64,000 bases of DNA from Diphasiastrum complanatum (Eukaryota > Streptophyta > Lycopodiopsida > Lycopodiales > Lycopodiaceae), in NCBI GenBank assembly GCA_029204225.1, contig CM055103.1, positions 24,874,656 to 24,938,655 on the forward strand. The letters are read 5' to 3'. A program made the translations under genes and the position numbers. The notes below the pieces were generated by a model. It had not been told where the DNA came from and made no database searches. It saw nothing but the letters and a program-made list of their open reading frames with translations. Positions 30,851 through 42,344 of this stretch are shown piece by piece. Each line of letters starts with the position of its first letter. Positions within the stretch are counted from its first letter, which is position 1.

Positions 30851-33302
30851 ACAGTCACTGAGATTTACTATCAGAAAATACACGCCCATCATTGTTACTC
30901 AAGATGAAAACAAGAATCTTGTCTTTTATCAATGTAGAAAAATTGTAGTCTAGTATTGTACCATGGAGACAACTTGATTGTAAGAATCTATATTGATATA
31001 AAAAAAAAATCCCATAAATGGGTTGTTTACATATATGATTCTGTCTCCTTTTCCAGATGGTAATATATACATGTTTACAATTGAAATCCTATTCAGTAAC
31101 TTTATTTTTATTTTCTATATTACTATTAGGAGCTGTGATGGCAACAATCTCTTGTCCTGTAATTTCACCTTCCTCTGTATTAGGAAGCACTTGTATGCCT
31201 CTTTGATCGTATAAAATAAGCTCTGCATCCTCAACAACTTGAAAGGATGATAGGGTAGGAGCAGGATTCTTTACAGCGCCCTCAAGCTCAGGCACAAAAC
31301 TTACGCCATTCTGTACAATTGTTTTGATCAACTCTTGCCGCAATCTATATACATCGTCAAAATTGTACGGCTCAAGAGTGAACTATCATCACAAACCAAG
31401 TGAATGAGTAAATAACTAACAATCACACTAACAAAATAAAATTCAAATCAATAGAACAAAAAATGAACAAATTTTTACCTTTTCAATATCTACATCGAGT
31501 TGTACTCATGATTCATGGCTATATGCTAGTTGTATACATTTGAACTCGACAAGGCTTCTGCTACTAAGGCAAGTTCATCATTTGCAAGGTATTGAATGAG
31601 ATTAGAAGCAAAAATTTTGCTACAGATCTATGTACCAAGGTTGAGACATACAACACATCTTTTGAGAAGGTCAACAAATATTAGGCAACATTGTCATTTC
31701 TATCAAAAAATTGTAGTGGGTGAAATTTTTAGAATAGAAAACGCTCGCTTCGAACACAAAAACCTCGTGTTGCTTCTCGTGATGGAAAAACTACTTCATC
31801 ATCACCACCACAATCTAGTACTCATGATCACATGGCGCCCACACCTTCTTCACATGATCGCATGCAAGTCCATATCCACTCTTTCTATATAATGTATTTG
31901 TGACTCCCTTTTATTTCTCTTGTATTATAGATTTATGTGGCTAATCAAAATACTTAGAGTAATAATGCTATCACTGAAAAGAATATATGTAGATCGAGTC
32001 TCATCTAACAGTTCAAGTAGTGATCGACCAACATCTCAATCCAAGTCTTCAATTGTCTCTTACAAGACACAAAGACAACATCCACATCTTTTCAGATGAA
32101 TATGATAAAATAGTTTTCAATGTTTGTTTGTATCAATTATTTGTTTGCATTATAACTAGTTCTCAAATTTCTTAAATTCCATAACATATGATTTTTAAGT
32201 TTCATGATATTTGTTCATATCTAAGCTCTAACCATATTTGACTATTTGAAAATGACACTACTAATACTTTCGTTTGTTTTATGTAGCCAGATCCATGGTG
32301 TCATTTTGAGTTTTCACAATGATGCATGACCAGCCCGCTGTGTCTCTAATTCACAATACCATTGCCATCACATAATTTATCAGATAAGTCCACCAATAAA
32401 TATTGTCTAGGAAATGGTCCCAACCTCCCTTTACTAAGGTAATGTTATGTAGAGCATGGTGTAGTTGATATTTGATCAAATCTTCATTCACCAATGCTTG
32501 CAAGGCAAGTCTAAAGCTCAAGTGTCATGATAACTTATACTACTTCATTATCTCCTCCATTTGAGACAAACAATTTTGGTAAATGTTTTCTTTGCACAAG
32601 TTTTCAACTCATGTCTTTTTATGCCTCCTTTAGTCTAACCTACTTAGGAAAACTTTCATAAAAAGATTCTATGTAGGTGCGAAGCTATACACCCTATTTC
32701 ATCTTTCACCTTTACATGACACTAGACTCATTTCGCCTTCACACAAGGCAAAAAAAATTAATAAAATTGTATATGTGATGTTTATCCAAAGATAATGAGT
32801 TAATTTCTATTGTAGATTTCTGACTATCTTTGTTAATATACACATGCTCTCTTGAATAAATAGCGGAATGCAACAACTAGTAAGTTAAAGGCATATTAAT
32901 AGGTCAGTCAAGGGTCATATTTACATGGGATTCAACTCCCCACCATCCTCCCACAATGATCAAACAAATATTGTCAATTCTTTTACTTTTTGATTGCCTT
33001 TGAGGGTGACCTCTTGCTCACACAAGCTTCCATGATGTTTTGATCGCTTGCTTGGTCTTGTGTTTACAGGATGCACATCAGCCAAACAAGCACCTTGACA
33101 TCTCTGACGATATGCCTATGTAGGCTTTACTATTGCAATAGCGGATTTCTTGAGTTGCACTTTCATCTTGCCACCAATATCAAGCACCTCTTTGTCATTT
33201 GGCTTCACATAGTTGTTGGCCATGCTATCCACCCTTTCCTAGTCGATTGTCTAGAGCTTGTCCACTCTAATTTTATTCCTCATACATATATGCTTTGTTT
33301 TG
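30851..33302. other. Mostly non-coding; coding-like stretch 31089-31400 (minus)
   Basis: The minus strand of 31400-31089 is open for about 100 codons with balanced composition: FTLEPYNFDDVYRLRQELIK, then QNGVSFVPELEGAVKNPAP and TGQEIVAITAPNS. I do not recognise it. It could be an exon of a host or transposon gene. The rest of the stretch is AT-rich with no recognised feature. 32280-32520 and 32990-33300 contain short unrecognised open frames. Confidence 0.3.
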
Positions 33303-33660
33303 CTATTGTATCTTACAACAAACAAGGTCATGTTTCACAATTTCGAGATATCTTTGGATAAAGTGTTGCTGATGGCATATTCTTAAGAACTCTTCATAGA
33401 AATAGGCCTCTTGTAAATCAAAAGCCTTGTTGAATTTAATATGCACTTGCGTATCGAAGCGCAAGCCTTTTACAAACATCTCAATACTTATTGCTTCCAC
33501 ATGTCAGCTGTACCTGCTAGAATAGTTCATGACACTTTCATTGATCTCTTGCGACATGAATTACCACCACCACATTGCAACTAACATACTCATTCTTGGT
33601 GAGAACTGCTCAAGGTAAGCCTCTTTTGTGTAGGCTGGCCTTTTAGATGTGGTATTGAAT
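33303..33660 (-). pseudogene. Ty3-type gag relic
   Basis: The minus strand reads QEINESVMNY, then EMFVKGLRFDTQVHIKF and KAFDLQEAYFYEEF. This follows the Ty3 gag pattern QxxxESVxxYxxRF ... FVxGLRxxxxxxV ... LxEAxxxA. A stop near 33510 breaks it. No adjoining pol was found. Confidence 0.45.
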
Positions 33661-33869
33661 GTATAAACAAAAAGCTCGTAAAATCTTTGTTCTTGAGGCA
33701 AAGGATGTGTTGCAAGCAAATGAAAGTGTGGCTAATATGAAAGACACACCAAGATATGTTTGTAATCAAAGCAAAATTCTACATTATGCAAGGCAGAACA
33801 ATATTGAAGAGAGCTACAAAGACAAAGTTGACATGTACCTCTGATACAAATGCCATCACCGCAAGTTCA

Positions 33870-34745
33870 GAAAAAGAGAAGACAATATGCATTAGACAAT
33901 AAGGTCATGAGGAAGCTTTATGAAAAGCAAAGTGGTAGTAGCCATTGTACATGGAACAAAGGGAGTGCCACAAAGTGTGTTATTGATCTCCTAAGATGTG
34001 GCGATTGCACATAGATCACACATAGATTGAAAACCAAGATCTATTCCATAAATCTAAGGCAAGAGCACATTACTACATGCATAAATCAACCATACAAGTA
34101 TTTTTACACGTGCAGCAAACTAAGTATGAAAATGCCCTCCTCTCGGGTAGAGAGAGAATCCAATCAAGAAAACTCAAATAGAGAGAGAAAACCAATTTGA
34201 CTCAAAATAGTGTAGAATCTCATAACTCCAAAGACTTAAGTTACAAGTAGATTGATCTCCTATATGTAGCTACTCGAGGTAGAGGGGAATGTAAGATGAT
34301 TGGACCCCTTCTTTCCCTCCTCAAAATCCTATCGGTTGAGTGACATATGAGGCCTTAATCTTGACTAAGCTATTTTTGACTTTTTCCACACGTGGGAACA
34401 TGCTCCACACGTGTGAGATTTACTCATAAACAAGAAAATACAAAATAGCCAAGCTAAATTTTGCTAATTTTTCACACAGCAAGATAATCTCAATGATACT
34501 CTCATGACAAAAGAATATCATTCCCATGGATCACCGAGATGCTTAAAGAATTCAGGTAAGGCCAAATAGTCTTGTACGCTAATTCTTATAAAGTATATGC
34601 AACCTTCTGCATTAGACAATAAGGTCACGAGGAAGTTTTATGAAAACAAAGTGGTAGTAGACATTGCGAGATGCTTAAAGGATTCAGGTAAGGCCAAATA
34701 GTCTTGTATGCTAATTCTTATAAAGTATATGCAACCTTCTGATGA
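33870..34745. repeat. Interleaved direct repeats around an LTR-like segment
   Basis: Two pairs of close repeats. GCATTAGACAATAAGGTCA... occurs at 33887-33950 and 34610-34670. GAGATGCTTAAAGRATTCAGG... through GCAACCTTCTG occurs at 34529-34605 and 34671-34741. Between them (about 33975-34500) is LTR-like sequence with a CACACGTG pair (34387, 34406) related to the Copia-3 LTR. The pattern looks like a solo LTR in a site that later duplicated. Confidence 0.45.
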
Positions 34746-36358
34746 TTTATGTGTTCATTTGGGTTACCTTGTCATCTAGTAATGGTGCAAGTTTAGGACA
34801 TGCTTCATATCCCTTCGCATGGCCCACCCCTCTTCGTATTTTATCGTTGTGACCATCACGCAAAGATTAAATCTGTACCTGCGGATGCAAAAAATCTGAC
34901 AACAATATAGAATCACAGGGATTGGTAACTTTGTATTGATGACGTGAATTTTCACGATCATTTTTCTCATTTAGCTTCCACTTCTAGTTTTGAACTAGAC
35001 TTTGGCAGCTTCTTCTAGCAAGTGAAGATGAAATTTCCTCTCTCAAGTATGGACTTGCTCAAGAAACATATAAACTTTTTGAGATTAACATTATTGTTGC
35101 TCTTTGAGAGACCTGCTATATTGATAACTAAGTATTGGTCCATTGTAACATTTGCAACAGACTATACTAGGACATGGACTCCGGTTACTCTCAAGAAATA
35201 AGCTCTTTGTTAAACATCTATGTCCTCGTACTTCCCATGATACGACAAAATTTTGAAAAAAGTTTTGGCAATTGAGGTAGAAATTTCTATACTTTGTGGA
35301 AACTTTAACACATGAATTCAAAACTTGGATGCAGCTTAGCAGCAAATTTAGTCTTGGTGACACCATTCATCTCACTAGAGACTTCCCTCATCATACTCGG
35401 ATTAGGTGCCTTCATAGAAGAGGAAGGTTGCTTGAAAGCGTGACAAGATACTAGCGAAACAAAAGGAGATGTACAAGAAGCTGCACATTGCTCTATTTTG
35501 GTAAAGGTTCTCAGGAACAATTTTTATGGGCTACAACTTTCAAATACTTCAAAACTATAGGTACATCCACTTTTGAATGTTCATGAATTATAATATGGCT
35601 TCTACCATGTTAATCTGCAGAATCACAAGGATACCGTTTACAATTGCAAATGATCTCTTTGTGGGATTGGAATATATCCAAATTCAGAAAATTCACTTTG
35701 ACAAGTCAATAATGTCATTATGTAAAGCTTGGAACAAAATATACACAACCAAAACGTCAAAGAAACAATATCAAAGTTGTAATATAAAAGGAGAACAGAA
35801 AAACTTACCAGCAAGCATTATGATCTCATCAGTACCCAAGAATAAGTTGCTGTAACGGTTTCGATAAGATTTGGATTTTCTTGGGTAGACTCAATGCAAA
35901 CAAGAATTGAATGGGAAACAACATGAAGTATAGGCAAGAATTAACAAGAAATATCCTAAGTACGAAGAAGTGCTGAAAGCACAGAGTCTCTAAGCACAAA
36001 AGTAGTATATATTATGGAAAATAATCAGAAGAAACAGTTCGTTGAAGGTCAACTTCACATATTAAAAAATCATACTAAACTGCTAGATTGCTTTCATATG
36101 GAGCGTCTTATTAATATGGACCCTTCCTCTCTGTGCGGTGCAATAGCTACATGTGCACCTATAATTTCACCCAGGGGCCAGAACTGCGACAGTGAGCTCT
36201 CCAATAGCAAAACTTTGTCAGTACCTCTCCACAATAGTCATAGATTAATTTACATGGTCATTTTACAATGGGGAATGCATTCTGGAACCAAGCACTGAAT
36301 CCACCTTCCATATTAGCCACTTCTGTAAAACCCTGATCAAGTGCCAAATTGGATGAGG
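34746..36358. other. Unassigned; coding-like minus-strand stretches at 35091-35520
   Basis: 35520-35305 and 35366-35091 on the minus strand have balanced protein-like frames (HAFKQPSSSMKAPNPSMMRE, GPILSYQYSRSLKEQQ). I do not recognise either and could not find convincing splice partners. The remainder is AT-rich and featureless. Confidence 0.25.
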
Positions 36359-36359
36359 C

Positions 36360-36415
<56 letters not shown>
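36359..36415. repeat. (CT)n microsatellite
   Basis: About 27 CT units with one CCC interruption. It is the same dinucleotide as the LINE tails, but no LINE 3' end is recognisable beside it. Confidence 0.9.
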
Positions 36416-36418
<3 letters not shown>

Positions 36419-37084
36419 AATTAACTAGACAAAACACATGCTTCAAAAAGCACAGAGCCCACAATCCACAAGCTTAACTGCAATACAAGCTAGAAATCAA
36501 CGAACTGCTTGTCATTCGTTTCGGATTTCATGATAATAATGCAATCCTCAAATATAATTTTCCAAGATACTCGACTTACTGAAACTTGGTGTTCAACTAT
36601 GTTCATCACAAGATGAGCCCTCCAGTTGAAGTTCAAGAGGATGCTGGAGAACATGAATTTTCTTGCCCAATCAGGGTCCGAATTTCTGGGTCAACGATGA
36701 CATTTTCATGATCACAACCAATTATATGCCAAAACATCATGTACTGGGACATCTACATGGAGCATGGGTTACCGCTATTACTATATGTCATTTGGATCAT
36801 CTACTCTGGGGATTTGTGTCTGTGATTTATGTCTATTTATGAGCCATAAGATCATGATTCAGCCTCCATCTCTAACTCACAGGCTCTAGGGCCAAAGAAT
36901 ATATGAATAGGTCCAAGGCCTCATTCTAACTTGGTTGCCCAGGGTCAAAAAATTAGTTTTTGACAAGAGTTACTTGAGTTGGAAAAATCCGATACTGGAT
37001 TTTTCGATCTTCTGGGACAAACTCGAGCCTTCTGTTTTCTGGGTTTTGTAAAGTTTTCAGGATGCTCATCAATAAATGGATTTG

Positions 37085-37290
37085 AGGCTGAGCATGGAAT
37101 TCCAACATCTCCAAGCACCAAAAAATCAATTAGTATTCCATGTTCATACTAACGCTAGTAAGCATGCTATTGGAGTCATCCTAACACAACCAGGAGAATT
37201 TGGGAAAGACTACCTGATTTGTTTCCTCAGTTGACAACTAGTCCTGGGCCAAGATTTTTACAACCCTTAGTTCCCATCTTACCATGTATC
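37085..37290 (+). pseudogene. Ty3/gypsy RNase H relic
   Basis: The plus strand reads FHVHTNASKHAIGVILTQPG, then FGKDYLICFLS and QLVLGQDFYN. This is the RNase H start of Ty3 elements (xVHTDASxxAIGAILxQ ... GKDxPIxFxSRQL), with the catalytic Asp changed to Asn (TDAS to TNAS) and stops in frame. The flanking pol domains are not recognisable. Confidence 0.6.
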
Positions 37291-37783
37291 TCGGTTCAAT
37301 TGTATATTTTGATTTTTTGTCTCACTTTGACACATTCTGAACAGGGACTCTTTTGTTAGTATGGCAACGATGTGTGCCCGCCCTTCTACAAACCTATACA
37401 TAGGTCTTCGAGCAGTGACAGACAGATCGTGAATCGTCTCATTATAGGCACTGTTTCTCATGCCACAATTCAGGGTTTTACAGAGCCCAAAAAATTGGTT
37501 TTCATGCCCCGTACTACTGCGCAAGGGTGGGTTGGGATGTGTGAGTCGTTGGTATGATTCATGGAAGTCCATTCCGTCGGGGGCCAAGACTCCAACGGGC
37601 TCAAACAGGGGACATTTCATCACATTACTCACCTGCATAATTCCATGCGTTTTGGGCTTGCCATCTATTTGGAACTTTGTTGTGATTGTTGAAAGCAGCA
37701 AAAAACAAAGAGAGTGATCAAATTACAAAGGAAAACTGAATAAATGTCTACATGGGCTTGACATGTGTCACCTAACTAGGACC
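37291..37783. other. Unassigned
   Basis: A 140-codon minus-strand frame (37701-37279) is open but has no motif I recognise. It lies on the opposite strand to the RNase H relic and could be part of the same decayed Ty3 element read in antisense. Confidence 0.25.
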
Positions 37784-37791
37784 ACCTAAAC

Positions 37792-38319
37792 CATAGTTGC
37801 CCAGAAACGACACATTTCTGGGCAAAAATATTTCTAGAAACGCGTTTCTGGGCAGAAACGTGATTAAAAATAAACATAATATAATTTTTTTTTTTTTTAA
37901 CAATGGGGAGCCATTTAGTTATCATGTTACAATGGGTATAATGATGTTGATCTAGTGTCCAAAATGCTATTTAGAGATTTTGCCAAATTTAAAATGAGCT
38001 TGCTAAGTTCAAGCCTTCAAGGCAATGAGATAAAATAGGGACAAGGCAAAAAAAAGTCGTATTGTGAACGATCCTTCTAGAGGGCAAATAATTGGAGCTA
38101 AAGCATAAATCTAGGAGTTAATGCACCTGAACTGGACCATCCTGTACCCGAAACATTCGGCAACCTATACAGATTTAATGCCCTTAATTAGAGCTTTCAT
38201 CTGATATCCATATTGTCCACAAAAAAAAGAAAAGAAAAAAAAAACACATGTTTCTGAGAAATGCTGGCAAAATCCAGAAACGTGTTTCTGGACGCATTTC
38301 TAAACGCAGTGCAACTATG
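37792..38319. mobile_element. hAT-like non-autonomous element with 9-bp TIRs and word-iterated arms
   Basis: Ends are CATAGTTGC (37792-37800) and GCAACTATG (38311-38319), perfect 9-bp inverted repeats. They are flanked by ACCTAAAC (37784-37791) and CCCTAAAC (38320-38327), an 8-bp target duplication with one mismatch. Both arms are built from iterated AGAAACGYGTTTCTGG near-palindromes. The core is T-rich then A-rich with no coding capacity. An 8-bp duplication and a CA-starting TIR fit the hAT superfamily. The TIR resembles CAAAGTTCC of the element at 57275. Confidence 0.7.
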
Positions 38320-38327
38320 CCCTAAAC

Positions 38328-40058
38328 TGAATGGGCTCGACATTGTTGGCAGCCCATAATTCATTTTTGGCAGCCTAGGACAGCGTGTAATCCACAATTG
38401 TTGTCCATTGCCGCTCCAGCAATGCTTTTTCCACACCACTGTCATAGTCATCCATTATGGCCTTTGAGAGCATTTTCACAGCTCATTCAGAGCCTTCATG
38501 GCAGGTCATCGCTCTTGCTTTAGGCCATCGCTGGCTTCTATAGGGACTTTAAATTTATTGTTTAAAGAAAGTAGGTCTCTAATTGTCACCCATACAGCTC
38601 CATCACAAGATCAGCATACAATTTTTAGGTCAGCACAACAGCCACTCTCCTGTGAAACTCATGGAAGTAATTTCAGCTTGTTGTCCATATTTTACTGCTT
38701 ACTAAAGCTCCACTTCAGTAGGCAACCGTCATTTGCAGGAGGTACACAACAGTAGTAGCTGCCTTATGGCCTTTTCTAGGTTATGGGTGTTATCAGCCCG
38801 CTTTCTACAGCCACCCGATTTCCACATTACATATCATACTGCCAAAATCCACTTGTTCATAGACTTATGATGCCTTTTATTGTAGCTATCCATTATTTAA
38901 TAATGTTTTGCAGGGGTGGGACAACATTTGAAGCTTTCACAGACTACCACTAAGTGACTTTAATCTCTTTCCCCTGCCAGACGTTGCTTGAGCAAGCAAA
39001 ACTACCATATCTACATTCTGCTCAGTCTTCCTACATTTATTATCTTGGAGGGACAGCTAGTAGTGCTTACAATGTCTTGCACTGAGTGATTCAGATCACC
39101 TACCCAACTAAATACAGTAGGTTCGAGCTGTCAGCCATCCACATTTTATTGCTCTATAGAATGTAGACCACACGGTCATCTTCTGGTACGCCCATGGATG
39201 TGGTTATAGCAAGAATGAATAAATGGACACTGTCCATGGACATTAACGTTTGCTCATAATTGTAACACATTCCAACATGGGCATAACAAAAGCTTACAGA
39301 TCTGAATTAGCTCGATTAAGACCTATACAGCTGCATGGTTAATGTATAAGTTTTATTTTGTTGACAGGACTTAATGAATTATTTGTAACCTTTTGGAAAG
39401 GCTTCATTATTGTACCTAAATGCTAATTTGGATAAGTTAGCAGATCAAAGCATTCCACAGTACCAAGACATCTCTTTTCTCAGATTTGTAGCAAGTGCAA
39501 GGATGATAAAAGGAGTAAAACTGAAACATGCATCACAATTAACAAGGAAAGAGCAAAAAGACTCAATCCTTTTGTTCATCAGAAGTGGACACTAGTGCTA
39601 CTAGCTACTCTCTAAACTAACAATGCTTATGAAAAAATCACTCACTCAAACAATGCTCTGTACAAGTCATACTGAGCTCTGTACCGGAATTTATTGGGTC
39701 ATCAAAAGAGTAAGGACTCAGAAAGTATAGCTCAACCTTTGCTAACCTAAGAGGCAGAAAGAATAAGAATATATGAAGGATTAGAGGAGATGCAGAAGGA
39801 TGAAAATCGCAACAGTAAAAATTGCCAGTTTGTATGCAAGTTTCTCACTCACAACTTTTCATAAAGGACTCCTAGAGATTTTTTTAGATAATTATCAAGT
39901 GGACATAAAAGTGGTTCTGTGCTTAACCAGTGAATTCAATTTTTGAATTGGATGAATATACTGAGACATACATTTGAAAATGTTGCTTTTTTATAATCTG
40001 GCTATAAAACATCATCTTTGGGCACAGTAATAATTGAAATCAATCACCAACTACGCAC
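38328..40058. other. No recognised feature; expected site of the last rhodanese exon
   Basis: Downstream (minus direction) of rhodanese exon E, a final exon coding for a GGYxAW-type motif would be expected, but I could not find one. Short open frames at 38498-38755 (+) and 38197-38451 (-) are unrecognised. Confidence 0.3.
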
Positions 40059-41386
40059 CAAATCAAACAGATCGGCAGATGCCAACGATGACCTTTTCCC
40101 ACTTTGACAAGCCTGAATCCAAATAAAGAGAAAGTGTAAGTATAACTGAAGAAGTTAAGTGCAAGATGTAGCTTGATCAAGTCGAATGATGGGAGCATTT
40201 TATTTTGTAACAAGAAATCTTCTGCAGGATGAGCTAATCTGATATCACCTATGAAATCAAGAGCTACAGACTGATGAATCACTGAACGGATTGTACTAAT
40301 CTGCTCTGATAAGGTGACTGGCAACCATACCACAACAATTTCATCTGTTTTCTTGAAATGTTCTGAAACCTCATCGATAAACTTTAAATTTTTTGTCTTG
40401 CCTGCCAAAACAACATCCGAGCACAGAATATAATCCAATCCATTTATGCTGACTTCTATCCTACTAAATCCGATCCAGTTCATAGTACAACTGCTAGAAA
40501 CTATGTCTTACTTTTACATAAATAGCAACACCCATAAGGTGTTCAGGAAAGCTGGCACCCTAAACCCTAAACATGGATAAACTTTTTACCCTTTAAGAGT
40601 GGAATGAGGGTAAGATGAAGTTCTCTTAAGGTAAACCTCAAAGGTCTAACGACTGACTGAAAAAGTCGAGGAAAAGGAAGATGTGTGCATCTTTTTGAAA
40701 CATGAAGATATCTGTTCTCGGGTAAGGAAAAAAAAAGAAGTCTACCAGTTTCATCAATGTACAAATATGGAACATTCACAGCACCTTCCACATGGCCAGC
40801 AGCATATTCCTTTGGAGTCCTGTAAAAAGAATGAAACTCTTTTATTGATGATGAGAGTATCATATTTTCCTCCCATTAAATTCCAAGTATTGTATTTGGG
40901 ATTTGTATCAGCGTGTCCTCAGAAGTGTCATCAACAAAGTTAATATTGGCAACAACAAGATCGTCAAGCTTAAAAACAAACAAATTGCCTCATATTATCA
41001 TCAGATTGTGATAAGTTGAACAATCTTCAGATATGATTCATGTGATGTTTCGAGTGCAAAGTCACTTTTGAGAAGCTCAGAGTTTATGCAATTACTGACA
41101 AAGAGAACCAGCTGATAAATTGGATGCATAAATACAAGATCAGGAACATGCAAATTAAGTAAAATATGTGACCGGTAAGACTTCCTTTCCTCTGCTTGAG
41201 GTTTCCAAGAGACAAAATACATATCTGACTAGTGTTGAATGACAAAAACATATATGCCGCTAGAGCCTCCTGGCAGTTACATACCTCACATCCAAATACT
41301 GAAAACCTCTATTTAAAAGCTCACGCGCTGCTTGAACAGACACATTCTTGAAAGATGTGGCCTCTTTCACCAACTGCGCACTCAAC
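40059..41386 (-). CDS. Single-domain rhodanese (sulfurtransferase), exons B-E
   Basis: Exon B 41386-41285, C 40819-40746, D 40401-40331 and E 40112-40059 have GT/AG borders and consistent phases. B encodes SFKNVSVQAARELLNRGFQY and ends in LDVR; C has RTPKEYAAGHVEGAVNVPYL; D has NLKFIDEVSEHFKKTDEIVV; E has the active loop CQSGKRSSLASADL. The Cys and following Gly and Arg form the persulfide-carrying loop, CxxGxR, of rhodaneses that transfer sulfane sulfur. Length and motif order match plant STR16/STR18-type proteins of about 120 residues. The C-terminal GGYxAW exon was not found: after DLFDL the frame either meets donor GTGCGT or reads on to TGA at 40044. The ATG exon is not adjacent; the best candidate is at 58114-58038. 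Confidence 0.8.
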
Positions 41387-42255
41387 CTACACATAACAAC
41401 GAGCAATCCCTTTCAAGTCTCAGCACAAGAACAATATTAGCTTCTCCAGGTATTGGTCCTTCAATAAGTCGCATGCTGGTGAAGGCCTCTTTCCCCTCCT
41501 CGAGATTGGGAGTTCAACTCCAGCCACACAAAAGACTATGTACAAGATCTTCTCCTGATATTCGAATGAGACGATGCTATTATTGTCTTCATACCACACA
41601 ATAAACACCGTGTTCTGAAATATATGGTAGGGGTATTGGCTCTTTCTCTAATACATATCTTATTGCTCAAGGGACAGTTAATTGAAATCCAAGGATGCCA
41701 GACTTGTCGGTCAGAACTTCACAAATCAGGATATATGTCTACCATTCAAAGAATGTCTCATGCAATATGCACAAAGGGAAGGCCAGGTTGCTCAACAGAC
41801 CGTACTCACTCGCAACACAAAAATCTCTTTCTCACTAATATCTCTTTCTCATTTAAAGATATAAGTACGAACGGATCAAAATCACTTAACATCTCTGAAT
41901 GATTTACTGTGAAGGGGTCTTAAATTTGCTTAAAGACGCCTTCACATATTGCAATAAGGTCCAGCCAACTACAAAAACATCTTCAATGCTCATAATATTT
42001 CAATCACAAATAAGCCACCTGGCTCTAGCATTTTACAACACATTATATTCATATTCTTAGCCTCTCTATAAAAGAGTGGTTCGTAAGATCCAAGCTGCAA
42101 TTATTTCTATTTATGCACATGCCATATTCATATTCTTAACCTCTGTATAACAACACGGTTTTTCAAGATCTAAGCTGCAATTCATTCTATTTATTCTTAC
42201 AATCCAATGTTTTATCACATTGAAGAATAATGAATACGATGATGAATCATCTCAC

Positions 42256-42339
42256 CCGCTATATTTACAAAAGCTTCCTTCGACAACAACTGGAGGATCG
42301 CTGACTGAACAGATTGCACCATTGGCCTCCTTCGGAATC
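42256..42339 (-). CDS. Chimeric 84-nt exon A' of the rhodanese locus
   Basis: Acceptor TTTATGCAG ends at 42340 and donor GTGAGA starts at 42255. The first about 13 nt match the start of exon C (GATTCCGAAGGA versus GACTCCAAAGGA) and the intron before it. The remainder matches exon A (SVSDPPVVVEGSFCKYSG versus SASDPPPIIMEGSSDNCSG), but with the ATG position changed. At 84 nt with the same entry and exit phase as exon A, it can be included or skipped without changing the frame. It may be a cassette exon or just a scar of unequal crossing-over between tandem copies. Confidence 0.55.
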
Positions 42340-42344
42340 CTGCA

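Noticed and set aside
33887-34745. CRISPR-like or satellite array
   Set aside because: Only two copies of each repeat, different unit lengths, and an LTR-like spacer; a plant duplication, not an array.
40120-40320. Minus-strand AEDFLLQN-like segment as the rhodanese active-loop exon
   Set aside because: It lacks the Cys and needs a phase mismatch. The exon at 40112-40059 has the CQSGKR loop with matching phase, so this segment is intron or a decayed exon copy.
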